From Pochonia chlamydosporia 170 (taxonomy: Eukaryota; Ascomycota; Sordariomycetes; Hypocreales; Clavicipitaceae), in the NCBI RefSeq assembly GCF_001653235.2, contig NW_019154050.1, positions 397,207 through 461,206 on the forward strand: a stretch of 64,000 nucleotides of DNA, given 5' to 3'. The notes under the pieces are model-generated. The model had not been told where the DNA came from. It searched no databases and worked only from the letters and a program-made list of their open reading frames with translations. Both the position numbers and the translations under genes were made by a program. Of the stretch, positions 45,776 through 55,922 are shown one piece after another. Every line of letters starts with the position of its first letter. Positions within the stretch are counted from its first letter, which is position 1.

Positions 45776-46997
45776 ATGCCGCCGAAACGCAAGGCCCTCA
45801 AATCTGCCAACCCCAACATCAACGAATGCAGCAATGGGAAGAAGGCCAAGCCCGCCGCCGCCCAGGAGGCACCCCTTGAGCCTCAGCTGCAGGATATCCT
45901 GCTGCAGTCAACTATCAAGCACAGACAACAGCGCTGGGCAGAAATGTCGGGCTCTAAAAACTTAGACATAAATTACCAAATTGCCACGCAGAATCCCCGT
46001 CACTCGTACGAGTTCATCTGCATTTGCAACCCACTTCAAGGCCGCGACGGCGCATATAACGAAGAGAACGAAGCAGAGGACGATTGCGACGCGAGCGATG
46101 AAACGAGGAGCCCAACACGCAAGCTTGTGATAAGGGCAAGACATGTCCATGCGGCAAACCGGCCGCCTTACTCCCCTCCCACCCATATACCATGACCAGG
46201 GCTGGCCTGGCGAGATATCGCATGGCAGGGGACATGATGAACCTTCGCAGCCCCGAGGCATTTGCTATGTACACATTCAATGATCACATGGCCTATGGAG
46301 CGCTCGAGGTCGTGCAGAACATGCTGCTAGACTTTGATGAGGCGTACAAAGCACAGCAGTGGCGTGAGGCCTTGGCAGTGGTTGAGGGCATGGCGCTATT
46401 TATGCTAGTGGGTGAGGGTCATACAATGTGCGTGGCCGACGACGGAGAGATGATCGAGAAGACGGCGGCGCAGATAACCCGGATGGTGCTCGCAGCGCTG
46501 GCGGTCCTGGACGGCAAGGCCCAGCTTGCGGACGATACGGACACTAAGAATTTGGGGTAGGTGATGGCACTGTACCAGGAGACGGCGAAATCGATGCAGG
46601 AGCAAGGTCTGCTGGGGGATACTCACCTTTCGAATCCAAAGATGTTCAAGTTCCGAGCGGGCAACTTGGATTCTATTTGCAGTCGTATGCCTGTCGGTGT
46701 GGTATCACCGTGCCCGGTGTGGAGGACATCTCCAAGGACGTCGATCTCACAATGCCAAAGATGAACGCCAAAGATCCATGGGCTTGGGCGAGGACCTTTT
46801 CGAACTACCGGCTCATGTGTGTCCCACCTGTGTATGCCTTCCGTGGGACGCATAGGCGTGCCATTGGAGGCGATGGCTTGGACATCTCGACATGGAGCAA
46901 TGCGGAGCGGAGGCACTATGCCTTCGATAAGAAGGATCCACTTCCGAAAGACACTGTTAAGAACCTTAAAGAAGGCCTTGTCCTTACTCTTGCCTAA
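45776..46997 (+). pseudogene. Conserved fungal hypothetical protein, decayed
   Basis: The start MPPKRKALKSANPNINE with a lysine-rich nuclear-type N-terminus is followed by DINYQIATQNPRHSYEFICI, the cysteine motif CDKGKTCPCGKPAALLPSHP, EAFAMYTFNDHMAYGALEVV, and a C-terminal YDF-type block (IGGDGLDISTWSNAERRHYA and FDKKDPLPKD). I recognise the layout as a hypothetical protein common in Sordariomycetes, but it has no assigned function. Reading it needs a frame change near 46118, read-through of a TAG at 46558 and another frame change near 46680, so it is a pseudogene. It lies inside the inverted-repeat element, probably as captured host sequence. Confidence 0.65.
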
Positions 46998-47080
46998 TTC
47001 AGTCGAAGGCTGTCAGTACGTTAACCATAAGATTTCCCTAATTGCCTTGCGGAAAGAATTTTTTTGCCTTGGGGCATGAA

Positions 47081-47116
47081 AAGCCAGTTGTCAATACACT
47101 CGCTTGGACCGTTACA
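47081..47116 (-). repeat. 36 bp fragment of a family-B LTR end
   Basis: On the minus strand it reads TGTAACGGTCCAAGCGAG and TATTGACAACTGGCTT, nearly identical to the first 36 bases of the solo LTR at 48108. The rest of the LTR is missing on its left side. Confidence 0.7.
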
Positions 47117-47396
47117 GTTTCGGCGAGATCCGCAAGTCTAGTTCAAGGCAGACATTATCGAGGCGTGTGAGGTTCTCTGGGACTGGTTTGGAAAGCTTAA
47201 CGTTGAGGATGATAGTGAAGCGGATAAAAGAATGACGACAATAGGGTCAATATAAAGTAGAAATCATTATGTACTTTCATTCCTCTTCTTCAGCTTGAAT
47301 CTTGGCGGTCTTGCTGGTCGGAGACCAGCCCATTCTCACTAAATTATGTCAGTCTGCTTCTGCTGCTGCAACTTAGTCTGATTCATTGACAAAGAC

Positions 47397-47867
47397 TCAT
47401 TGTTCGTCCATGTCCTCATTGCATAATCTATCAGCATACTGATTGTTCTCCCTCGGAATCCAGATATAGTCCACGTATCCCAACTCTCTCAATCTATCAT
47501 CAAGATCTGAAGCCTCCTCGAGAAGATCTCTGTTCGCAACCTCGTTGCCTGCAACATTGATCCACCCATTTTTGGCCCACTTGTAAATCCAATTCGTCAT
47601 ACAGTTAATCGCATATCTGGAATCCGAATAGATCTTGACATTTAGATATGGATTTGTGTCTAGCTCTTCAAACTTTTCCAGGGCTTGCTCCAGGGCCACG
47701 ATGATGGCTGTGACTTCGGCCCGCTGGTTTGTGGGTGGGGGATATCGGGGTAACGATGTTGTCCATGCATCGTACGTTCCATTTCTTTTCTTGAAAGCAG
47801 CGGCAGCGGCACCTATTGCTCCCGGTTGTCCATTGCCTCTACAGCCACCGTCGGTATAGATTTCCAT
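47397..47867 (-). CDS. RNase HI-like protein (156 residues), intact
   Basis: From the ATG at 47867 the product is MEIYTDGGCRGNG... with the RNase HI active-site set: Asp in YTDGGCRGNG, Glu in TNQRAEVTAI, Asp in IYSDSRYAINC, and Asp in NQYADRLCNE. The WIYKWAKNGW stretch and NRDLLEE match the substrate-binding handle of RNase HI. Length is typical for a single-domain enzyme. The enzyme would cut RNA in RNA:DNA hybrids. The frame stays open upstream (to 48047), but the N-terminal extension is not RNase H-like. It lies in a transposable element, opposite to the hypothetical gene; intact coding suggests recent capture or selection. Confidence 0.75.
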   Translation of the reverse strand: MEIYTDGGCRGNGQPGAIGAAAAAFKKRNGTYDAWTTSLPRYPPPTNQRAEVTAIIVALEQALEKFEELDTNPYLNVKIYSDSRYAINCMTNWIYKWAKNGWINVAGNEVANRDLLEEASDLDDRLRELGYVDYIWIPRENNQYADRLCNEDMDEQ

Positions 47868-48107
47868 GATGTAAACCATGCTGGCAAGGCGGGCTAGCCA
47901 AAGGCGTGACAAGAAAAGCGACACCGCAAAACGCCCCCGCATGCATAGCAAGGCAATAAGTTGAATTAATGCCGGGTTTGGTTCAATGCCAAATCGTTTT
48001 AATGCTGTTCTAGAAGCTGATGGGAAAATGACTGGAATTTTAATCATAAAATAGCCTCAAGCCAGTGGTCTTATTATTGCGTTGTTAGGCCGTGTTGTGT
48101 GTGCGGG

Positions 48108-48335
48108 TGTAACGGTCCAAGCGAGTATATTGACAACTGGCTAGGAGACTAGAACAAGTATCCAAAGCTAAGGAGAAACGGAGAAGGAGAACAAGAAAGA
48201 AAGAGCTCGCAGAGCTCTTGTAGGCTTGTGAGCTTGCTTCTGTTAATCTCGCTTGTTGCTGGGGGTTACCAGTGACAAGGCTGAAGATAAAGGCGAGAGC
48301 GCAAGCCGAGCCACCATCGGGCTCAGCCCGTTACA
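48108..48335 (+). repeat. Solo LTR (family B) with GCGGG duplication
   Basis: It begins TGTAACGGTCCAAGCG and ends GGGCTCAGCCCGTTACA, 228 bp. Both sides carry GCGGG (48103-48107 and 48336-48340), a perfect 5 bp target duplication. It lies inside the 45270-48440 element. Confidence 0.88.
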
Positions 48336-48678
48336 GCGGGGGGGCATTTTGCGGTGCCGCCCTTCTTGGAGGGGCGCGCTGATGTATCGCGAAGTAGAAG
48401 TGGGGCGCGCTAAAACGTAACACTTTCGCAGTCAAAGGGATACTGAACGACGAGGGTGAACAGGAATGGGAAATCGAGGAGATACTACAGGCAAGATGGA
48501 ACGGCCGACGACGTGAGGGATACGTAAAATGGAAAGGTTACGCCCAACCTACATGGGAACCAGTGGCAGCACTCCAAGATACGGCCGCACTAGACCGTTT
48601 CGAAATCACGTACGGATCCATAGAGCAGAACGATGGGCTTGTAAAGCAAAGGAAGAGACAGAGACGGGGGAGGGGATG

Positions 48679-48888
48679 ATGTAACGGGCTGAGCCGTAGA
48701 TGTGCATTCGGCTGATGCCGATGCTAATAACGCCACCAAATGAAGGTCTCACAACCGGCCCCTGAGCCTCGACTATGTAAACTAGATAGCCAGCTCCTCG
48801 AGAGCTTCTAGTTTCTCTTCTCTGCAATGCAATCAATTTGTTGGCTTCCAAGCACGCTTCTGGCTGAATAAGCCCCGTGCCCCTTACA
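48679..48888 (+). repeat. 3' LTR of the truncated Gypsy element (family A)
   Basis: It starts TGTAACGGGCTGAGCC directly after the pol stop TGA and a G-rich purine tract, and ends GTGCCCCTTACA. Related copies are at 16604-16790 and 39098-39306. Confidence 0.85.
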
Positions 48889-49540
48889 GTTTGCGTCCCT
48901 GCCTACCTTGCCAAGTCCGTAATTTGTTAGACTTTGCTGGGGAAACGGAGCAAAAGTAATTCTCTAGGTAGTGATAAATAACCTCCCTCATAATTGCTAT
49001 AAATGCGATTATTAGCCTACCCTTTTTGCCCTGTGGTGTAAGGGTTGGCGGGCCGTAACACCTGGCGACACTACCGGAAACCAGCGAACCTAATTGGCTG
49101 CTTCCACGGTTGCGATGTTCAACGAGCTTGACATTTACAACTCCACAAACACCCCCATACGCGGCCAGTCCAAAAGCCAATATGGCACGGGAGGCTGCGT
49201 CTGGGTAATATCTCAACACTGGGTTTCTTTTCGTTCATGTGAACGTGGACGTGGACTTCCAGCACGAGGTACCAGTACAAGAGGTCGCTCAAACGCGCTG
49301 AAGTGTGTCCTAACGGGTTAGGTGACAATTTCTCATCCTCCTACCAGCGAGATGGGCTACTCACCAATTCCCAATATGTATGACCGTTGCGAATATAATT
49401 GTAATGCAGCGTCATTCGACGCTTTTAGGAAGACTTCCCTTTTACCATTAGACTCACTCAAGGTTAGCACCCTTCTCAGCAGCAGCAACACACATATGGT
49501 GGACAGACACCAACGCAGCCTTAAGCGTGAAGCATGGCGG
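48889..49540. other. Spacer with no recognised gene
   Basis: Short frames only. Nothing beyond ordinary intergenic sequence is apparent. Confidence 0.35.
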
Positions 49541-49830
49541 CTATTTATGTCTTCTTTCGTGATAGTCAGCGAAATCCCCGTGATGAGTCCTCGCTGCCAG
49601 CAAGTGGTGTAGGATTTGTCGTGGGAGAGCTAATTCCGGAGGGCAGCTAGAAGGGAACTTGAGGCTCAAAATCTTATACTTTTCCGGCGCAGAAGCATCC
49701 CACCAGGCCTGAGCCGCGCTTTTTGACCGCTGTCTGGCGATCTTACGCAAATAGGCCAGTGTTGGGACTGCTTCTGCGGGTTCTAACTGAGAGCATCCTG
49801 CCTTCGCCAGGGAATCAGCTTGCTCGTTTC

Positions 49831-50387
49831 AGTTCAAAATGTGATTCTTCAAGCGTACTTTTTTTTTTTTTTTTTTTTTTGATATCTAGAGAGATCAGGT
49901 AGACCTCTTTATAGGCAAAAGCAAGCTGCCTGCAGCTTGCTTTTGTTGCGTTATAACACTACTGATACATTATGATGTTTGATCCCTTGATAATTGCTTT
50001 TGGTAGCTTCAGCCTCTGTCTGGTAGCTGCAAGTGCTGTATCAGAGCTGCTGACGTTATCCCCGTTGACACTTACATACATGTAGATTGTCCCTGCCTGC
50101 GTAGGCAGCCATGCCACAGACTCTATCATGGCGCATATGCCTATTAGGCATATGCGCCATCTCGTCACCTGTGTCACGGGCTACGCCCGGTATCTGAGAC
50201 CTGGCTCTGCCAGGTCTGTAATTAGGTTATTTCGCTTAGTCTCAACGACTACTTGACCACGAGCTCGAGGCGAGCCTCGAGCTCTGATCTTTCCTTTCTC
50301 CTTAGTTTTAGATAGACAATATGAAGGCACCCTTTTGTTGAATAGACACGGGCCACGCCCGTTACAACCTGCCGTTCAGAAACAACT
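49831..50387 (-). mobile_element. Small non-autonomous element, copy 2, with nested solo LTR
   Basis: On the minus strand it starts AGTTGTTTCTGAACGGC and ends CACATTTTGAACT. It has a perfect GTTTC duplication (49826-49830 and 50388-50392). Without the solo LTR at 50172-50366 and one ACCTG copy it is about 357 bp, with a 22-base T run at about 49859-49880. It is inserted between the codons GN and EQAD of the LINE RNase H domain, exactly the position of copy 1, but in the opposite orientation to its LINE. Confidence 0.85.
50172..50366 (+). repeat. Solo LTR (family C) with ACCTG duplication
   Basis: It runs TGTCACGGGCTACGCCC to GCCACGCCCGTTACA, 195 bp, flanked by ACCTG on both sides. It is nearly identical to the LTR at 62468-62663. 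Confidence 0.88.
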
Positions 50388-50690
50388 GTTTCCTGGGATC
50401 TTGGAGTGTCCGGGGATCCAGCGGACTTCAGTCTTTCCGTGTGTCTTCGCTAAGGCCTGGAAGGTGAGGAAGACCCTCTGAGAGGAATCCGACGGACGGC
50501 CTCGCAGGCACTTCGCAGCAGCAATATTATCGAGGCAGACCGCCACTCCCTGTGTGGTCGACTGCGGCAACCCCAGAGCGGCTTTGAGACCCTCTAAAGC
50601 TCCTTTAGCTTCAGCATCGAATACCTCCGCAGGGCCGGGGCGTCCTGCACCTTGGCTGATTGAGAGTCCGTGTTGGTGGTGGGAAAGGCT

Positions 50691-51168
50691 GTTAGGAAAA
50701 GTAAGTAAGTGTATTTTCCGTCCAGCGGCCTCAGGCCACTCAGGTCCCCTAGGCGGGGCACAGGACGTGCTAGGCTAGTGCTAAAGCTTGCTACCTAAAT
50801 CTACGCGAATCACCTTCTCGTAGAATGTAAACAAAGCACTATCTAGCATGGCATCAGCTCAAAGGCGCTCACAGTCAACTCTGTTCCCGTCAGCGGGATG
50901 TTCAGGTCATGAATTCTGTGGTGCGGACTGCCGTAGCAGCCAAAGAAGGCGTGCGCGGACGAAAGGTGTTGGCACCACCTTCCACCTGTCGCAGCCAAAG
51001 AGAATGAAACAAAGGAAAGAGAGCACGGGCGTGCTGTGATAAAGAATTTCGTCTAGCGGCGTGGGCAGATCCTTTCAAAGAAGGAGCTTGCCTTGACCAA
51101 CTTGACGAATTTGTCAAAGTCTCTACCTATTGCTTGGTTGATCGCCGCGGTCGGTGAGGGTGCGAGCC
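50691..51168. other. Spacer between two LINE fragments
   Basis: No gene is supported. A repetitive AAGTAAGTAAGTG begins it. Confidence 0.35.
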
Positions 51169-51426
51169 TCATCTGATGGCGCGGAACTTCCTGCAATAGA
51201 AGAGGTGCGTTGGCGCCTTACGCCGACCGCATGAGCATGTTACGCGTGCACCGATGTGATTGAATCTTTCGTGGTATTCAGCAAAGTCACCGTGGCGGTT
51301 CCTCGCAGCGAGCAAGTGGTGAAGGATTGGTCGTGGGAGAGCTAGCTCTAGTGGGCAGCGAGAGAGAAATTGGAGGTTTAGAGTTTGATAATTTTCGGGG
51401 GCGGAGGCATCCCACCAGGCTTGGAC
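51169..51426 (-). pseudogene. LINE ORF2 C-terminal fragment (tail)
   Basis: The minus strand encodes QAWWDASAPENYQ, ILHHLLAARNRHGDFAEYHE and CSCGRRKAPTHLFYC. It stops at 51427, where the pogo element begins. It is similar to, but distinct from, the tails at 2470-2945 and 49541-49750, so it is a third LINE copy. Confidence 0.75.
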
Positions 51427-53303
51427 TACTCGTGCCACGCCCCACTTTATTTGGAGCTCGTAGAACTCGCACCACCTAAAGTGGTGCTGATCACCAAAAT
51501 AACCACCCCACCGATATAACCACATTTTGAACCCTTCATACTAGAATCGCTTCAACAGCCTACAACTGCGGTCCGTTTCATAAATGGCCGCCGGTTCTAG
51601 CCTTCCAGAAGTCCTCCATTTACGTGCCTCTTTTGCTGCTGCATCAAACCACCGCTTGTATCCATTACGAGCCCGTTGTTCCGCCGCCTGTACGCGGCGC
51701 CTCGCCTCCGTCAACGCTGCGTCCTCTCTTCGTCGCACCATATGCCGGCCATTGGCCACTGTAAGCACTCCTCCTCGCTGCAAGGTCCTATTCTTCATGG
51801 CCCTGCGCCGCTTTGCCACGTCTCGGCCAACTTGGTGCTGCCAAGATCTCTCTTTGTTTGCACTAGCTCAGTGCTCATTGCAAGGGTCCTTCGAACATAC
51901 CGATCAATATCAGTAGCTACTGAAACCATTGACTCCGGAAATTCGTCGACAGCTTCCATAATGTTATTTGCTAACTTATTAACTTGCCGCAGGGTCAGAG
52001 GTGTCTCAAAGGGCGAGGATCCAATTGGTATTTGCGGCTCAGGTGTAGGTGTGTGCGGCTGCCGAGATTCCAGTACTTGGAGAACCACATGTGGGTTGAA
52101 TGGATAAATCCCAGTTTTCTGAAATGCAGAGAAGATCGTACTGCGCCTGAAGGCGCGCTTGCGTACATCATTAATGGTAGCTAAAAATTCTAGCTTGGTG
52201 ACATTGGTGCAGCCGTCGCGAACGGCCAGATCCAGGGCCTTGGCATGATAATGTTTCAGAGGCTGAAATACACACACATCCAGTGGCTGAAGAATGTGCG
52301 TCAAGTGCGACGGTAAGCCAAAAGGTATAATGTTGTGGCTGTCACAGTACTCAATAAACTCCTTCGTATGGTGAGAGCCATGGCCATCCAGGATCAACAA
52401 TCGCTTCACCCCTTTGGCAGTAGATGCAGTGTGCTTGTCAAAATGCCGGATCCATTCGAGGCTCAATTCGTCATTCGAGTAGCCAGTCTCTGAGAGACCC
52501 AGGGCTGTATCTTCATCCAAGCCCACAGACTCTGCATACCAACGAGCCATGTGCTTGGATCCAGTCAGAATTAGGAAGCCAGGACAGTGGCACCCACCGG
52601 CCGAGATAGCCTCTATTGCAGTGGCAGATTCGCGATTCGTGGGAACGGCAAAGTAGTGCGATCGCTCTCGCTTAGTGACAATCAACTGATCCTTGCCTAC
52701 GCCGAGTTGGAACCCCGTTTCGTCCATATTCCAGATATCTTCAGGGCTGATGCCATGGGTTTCGATAATCTTCCGTAGTCGTTGGAAGTAGTGGTTAACT
52801 TTGTCGACATCTTCTGCAACCTGGCGGTTAGAATCCAATGTCTTCTGCTTCTTGATGCCGTAGCCGTAGCGCGCAAGGAAGCGAGTGACCCAGTGCTTGC
52901 CAACCATAGGTGAATTTGCCTTCCCTGGTCGTGGAGGACTTCTCACGTAGGATTAAATTTGCTGCATCCCGCACAAATTCCTTGCGCACAGCCAAGCCAA
53001 CATTGTCGAGCCGATCAATGTATCTGCACACAGCAAGATCTTCTGGGCGCGTAAGCAGTGTGTTGAGTGCGATAGCGCCTTTCTTTGGTTGCCGACCTTG
53101 GAGGCGATATCGAAGTCGGCTACGCGGTACGTCAAATAGACGTGCAACTGTGGCCACCTTTGCGCCTGGGAAATCTTCAAAGTATTGGATGGCTTCTTGG
53201 ATACGTGATTCCATTACGGTTGGCCAAAATATCACGGGCTGGCGCGCCGAATCGCAGAAAACAAATCAAAGGTTGGAAAATGTGGTTATATCGGTGGGGT
53301 GGT
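51427..53303 (-). mobile_element. pogo/Fot-like transposon (copy 2)
   Basis: The left end reads TACTCGTGCCACGCCCCACT, the same terminus as pogo copy 1. A further 27 bp block, ACCACCCCACCGATATAACC, lies at about 51500 and again inverted at 53277-53303. The right end therefore keeps only the inner half of a roughly 100 bp inverted repeat; the outer 64 bp are missing. It has inserted into a LINE tail on the left. Confidence 0.75.
51541..53214 (-). pseudogene. pogo/Fot-like transposase, almost complete (two frameshifts)
   Basis: From the ATG at 53214: N-terminal HTH (SRIQEAIQYFEDFPGAKVAT, VPRSRLRYRLQG), then after a frame change near 52930 a CENP-B-type domain (GKHWVTRFLARYGYGIKK) and the DDE domain: NMDETGFQLGVGKDQ, LLILDGHGSHHTKEFIEYC, HILQPLDVCVFQPLKHYH. 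All three acidic residues are in place. A second one-base indel near 51815 separates KLAETWQ from KRRRAMKNRTLQRGGV, the basic C-terminal tail. The protein would catalyse cut-and-paste at TA dinucleotides. It is close to intact and related to copy 1. Confidence 0.85.
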
Positions 53304-53407
53304 CTCGCACTTAGGGCGCTAAAAATCGTTGAGAAACGGTTATGTTCTTGATTGAAGTTGTTCTAAGGTGCGGGGTCCCATCCCGCAGATGTTTTTAAAG
53401 TACACAG
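53304..53407. other. Right flank of the pogo element
   Basis: Unassigned sequence; it does not continue the LINE that the pogo element entered on its left, so the right junction is rearranged. Confidence 0.4.
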
Positions 53408-53794
53408 GTGGATTACACCTCCCAGCTGGGAAGTTGCGCCGAAGATACGGACGATGACGATGCCGAAGCCGAGCCTAAACAACGGAGTCAAGGAAGGTAT
53501 TCAGCGCGAGGCCGTGGTCGGAGCCGACAGCCTAGTCGGAATGCGGGCGGAGGAACGCGCCGACTGAACCCGAGCCTTCGCCGCGACCGCTCTCAATTCG
53601 AGCTTGACGAGCTACAATCACATATCTCGCGAGGCAACAAGCGTCGACGAGTCCGTGGCGGGGCGGCAGGACGAAGTCGTGCGGATTTATCTCAGGCTGA
53701 GAGGTCGCCGACAAACCAGGTCCAAGCGTCACGAGAGTCGTCGGCCGAGAGCTGCATCATCATACCAGGAATGCAATCGGCTGCAACACCATAA
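53408..53794 (+). CDS. Unknown Arg/Ser-rich protein (weak)
   Basis: The frame gives 128 residues, acidic at first (CAEDTDDDDAEAEPK) and then Arg/Gly/Ser-rich (ARGRGRSRQPSRNAGG, RGNKRRRVRGGAAGRSR). No domain is recognised. Its composition suggests a nuclear or RNA-binding low-complexity protein, or a displaced retroelement gag tail. A second frame continues downstream as FHDVPQQEAWFEGLKYRQ to a stop near 53874. Confidence 0.3.
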   Translation: MDYTSQLGSCAEDTDDDDAEAEPKQRSQGRYSARGRGRSRQPSRNAGGGTRRLNPSLRRDRSQFELDELQSHISRGNKRRRVRGGAAGRSRADLSQAERSPTNQVQASRESSAESCIIIPGMQSAATP

Positions 53795-54541
53795 CTTTTC
53801 ATGATGTCCCACAGCAAGAAGCATGGTTTGAAGGACTAAAGTACCGTCAGAAAGAACAGGAAGGCGACTGTTAGCCGCAAAACACCTCGTCCTTAGTGGT
53901 GTTTTCACAACCCAAATAGTTCCTAGGAATATAATAATTGAATTGATTTAAGCAGTCAATTTTCTGATATTCTTGTGCGTTCCGTAATGTGTTGTCGTAC
54001 ATGTCACCGTGTACTCCTTATGTCGCTGTGTATGCTGCAGCGATCAATTTGAGCTATGCCAGTAGTTGGCAACTTTGCCTCCGAGCCGAGCAACATTCCT
54101 CACGGAAACTGATCGGGACCAGGGTGGGGCAGGTGAGTCAGGCTAGTGAGACATCTGTGCAAAAAGAGATTTTCATCTGTGCAAATAGTAATTAATACTC
54201 ATCTTAAATACCTTGCCCCAATGCTAGAATCCAAGCTATGCATGTGCCGTCGGTGGTCTAATATTTTACCCATCAAGTTGAGATGGGTAAAACACAGGTT
54301 GAATCAACATTACAATGCTCACAAAATAGCGAACTTGTTGAATTTATGGCACCGAGGCAACTCAGACAAGTATTAGCTTCTCAATATTTCATTGTATCTA
54401 GCGTCCAATCATTATTACATCAACCCAAGAGTATACAGTCGTAATCCATCCAAACTTTTAACTCATCAAACCCAGAACCACTCATGTCGTATCCCCATCC
54501 CTATTTTTTCCGTCCCGTTCACTACACTCAGTACTCGGACT
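53795..54541. other. Intergenic, AT-rich in part
   Basis: No gene supported. It would include the 3' region of the LtrA-like gene. Confidence 0.4.
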
Positions 54542-55633
54542 CTACAAATACGTCTGCGAGTTTCGATCATCGCCTCCTCGCTGCTTCTTCCTCCATCTCA
54601 AACGAGACGTCAACGCCACACCACGCTCATGATGTGACATCTTCCCGGTCTGACGCCTCCTAAAGCGCTCCTTGTTGCGTTTGATACCCTGGCCATTGAT
54701 ATGCGTCAAGATCGCGATCACGACCCATACCAACGTGATGATTGGCATTACCCATGCTGATGACAGGAATGTATCTAGCCTGCCCGCGTTGTACCAAAGC
54801 GTGGCTACTAGACCTGTGCCTATGGCGAGGAGGAAGATGATGATCAGCCGCACGATGGGCCACACTTTGAACGGTGTTGTGCGCGCAATGATGGTTAGCA
54901 TGATCATGAGGAGGATGGTACTGCCGGCGGTGATGTATCCATACGCAAACTATACCAAGCACATTAGCAGCCAGGACGCAGTCTGTTGAGAAAGGAAAGG
55001 TTACATACCACCAACTTGTATCGACGCCACGTCTTGTCCTGTACCAACAGCTGGTATCCTCCGTCTTTGATGTTCTTCGCCGCAGCAGGATCCTTCTTAG
55101 ACACATCATCGTCCAGATTAATCCCAAAAGCGCCATATAGAGCATTCGCCATCGAAAGATATAATGCGTAAACAACGCTACCGAGAGTATCCCAGGCAGC
55201 GTCCAATTCTGCCGACAGCTTGTCATCCGTCACAGGCGACGGATTCGCAATCATGGGCCAAATCTTATCCGGTATTCTCGTTATATTGTTTAATGCCTCG
55301 TTGACTGTTTCCATGGTGCTCGAAATTTTAGGTGGGTAGTCGTTGAAAAACTTGTGAACAGAAGCGTTCAACGAATTTCGTACGTCTATGCTCGTGGGGT
55401 TGCGTGCATCGTCAGTCGGGTCGGAAATGTCGCCGATTCGATTGATCTGGCTGACGATCTTGGACCAGAGAAGATACTGTGTGAATGCTTGCATGAACAG
55501 GACGAGGGACAGGTGGAATGGTAGATGGAGACACGTCCATAGCTGTTGGCGGATGCGTGGAAGATGAAATGAGGACCGTAACCAGTCGAAGTAGACTAGG
55601 AATACGAGGTAAATCGTCGTAGCTGCCGCTGTC
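54542..55633 (-). CDS. LtrA-like multi-pass membrane protein, C-terminal part
   Basis: Exon a (55633-55009) and exon b (54949-54542) join across a 59 bp intron (GTATGT ... CTGCTAATGTG ... TATAG) to read YKLV-FAYGYITAGSTILL. About six transmembrane segments are visible: TIYLVFLVYFDWL, LHLPFHLSLVLFMQAFTQY, VVYALYLSMANALYGAF, ITAGSTILLMIMLTIIA, VRLIIIFLLAIGTGLV and VMPIITLVWVVIAILTHI. The HLPRIRQQLWTCLHLPFHL segment is typical of fungal homologues of the low-temperature-requirement A family, whose biochemical role is poorly known. Upstream the frame ends at a stop near 55650, so earlier exons are missing, spliced from further right, or lost in the assembly gap. The last ~50 residues are Arg/Lys-rich. 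Confidence 0.65.
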
Positions 55634-55738
55634 ACCAGAGTAACGTTTCAGAGCATATTGCAGTAGAACAGAGTGTTTGAGTATCAAAATGCATGCACCA
55701 CCTCTCCCAAAGCTTTAGCAACGCCGCAATAACGGCTG

Positions 55739-55850
55739 AAACCTTAGAGCTAGTGATGTGGCCTTGTACAGTACGTGTACGTACAGTACTGTATTTTAGC
55801 CCTAGTACCGTACGTACAATGGGGTTGTACAATACAGTACATACATACAA
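55739..55850. repeat. Palindromic GTAC-rich stretch
   Basis: A cluster of GTACAGTAC, GTACGTACAGTACTGTA, CCGTACGTAC and TACAGTACATACATAC units forms overlapping hairpins next to the assembly gap. It may be a decayed palindromic MITE, and could explain the gap. Confidence 0.5.
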
Positions 55851-55922
55851 ATTTCCCCTTCCTTTTTGGGCAATAGTGAGCCCTGCCCTTGCACCATTTT
55901 TGAGCCTCAAACCTCAGATTCC

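Larger units (their letters stand above)
45270..48440. mobile_element. Inverted-repeat element carrying host-like genes (Pack-type candidate)
   Basis: The ends are inverted: TCCCTTTGACTGCGAAAGTG at 45270 and its complement ending at 48440, 34-35 bp continuing to TTACGTTTTAGCGCG. Removing the element with an AT duplication restores a continuous Gypsy frame (PEPI-LNDEGE); a TA duplication is the alternative reading. It contains no transposase. It carries a conserved hypothetical gene (45776-46997, plus), an RNase HI gene (47397-47867, minus), and family-B LTR sequence. It is therefore a non-autonomous element that picked up host genes, or a much-rearranged carrier. TA- or AT-type duplications fit Tc1/mariner-like or ISL2EU-like mobilisation; I cannot decide between them. 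Confidence 0.7.
44410..48677 (+). pseudogene. Gypsy integrase with chromodomain (split and frameshifted)
   Basis: 44410-44625 carries the first integrase aspartate (TTLMVITDRLSKGTV) and the second (AIVSDRGPQFIN). A frame change near 44625 leads to the rest: TAYHPETDGSTERMNQ with the catalytic Glu, the LAINN..ST..SPFF box, and a GPY/F-like KLDWKHAKYTVLGEI segment to 45269. After the insertion, 48441 to 48677 encodes EWEIEEILQARWNGRRR, EGYVKWKGYAQPTWEP, a chromodomain, and a basic tail, then a purine tract and the LTR. Chromodomains guide integration to heterochromatin marked by H3K9 methylation. The gene is not functional as it stands. Confidence 0.8.
44280..48888 (+). mobile_element. Gypsy-type LTR retrotransposon, 5'-truncated, interrupted by a 3.17 kb element
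   Basis: The piece begins inside the integrase and ends with the 3' LTR (48679-48888). Gag, protease, reverse transcriptase and the 5' LTR are absent. The left limit near 44280 is approximate. The pol frame is cut at 45269 and resumes at 48441, which marks the insertion described next. The chromodomain at the C-terminus places it with fungal chromoviruses. Confidence 0.8.
49541..50690 (-). pseudogene. LINE ORF2 C-terminal fragment (RNase H and tail)
   Basis: On the minus strand the piece starts QGAGRPGPAEVFDAEAKGA, continues through VAVCLDNIAAAKCL and EVRWIPGHSKIPGN, where it is interrupted by the small element (49831-50387), and resumes EQADSLAKAGCS to ILHHLLAARTHHGDFADYHE. It belongs to a different LINE subfamily from the 2109-8640 element. 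The endonuclease and reverse transcriptase are missing. Confidence 0.8.

Noticed and set aside
45288..48424. TGTTACG..CGTAACA as LTRs of a retrotransposon
   Set aside because: The matching sequences are inverted, not direct, and extend outward to TCCCTTTG; the flanking Gypsy frame closes with a 2 bp duplication, as for a DNA element.
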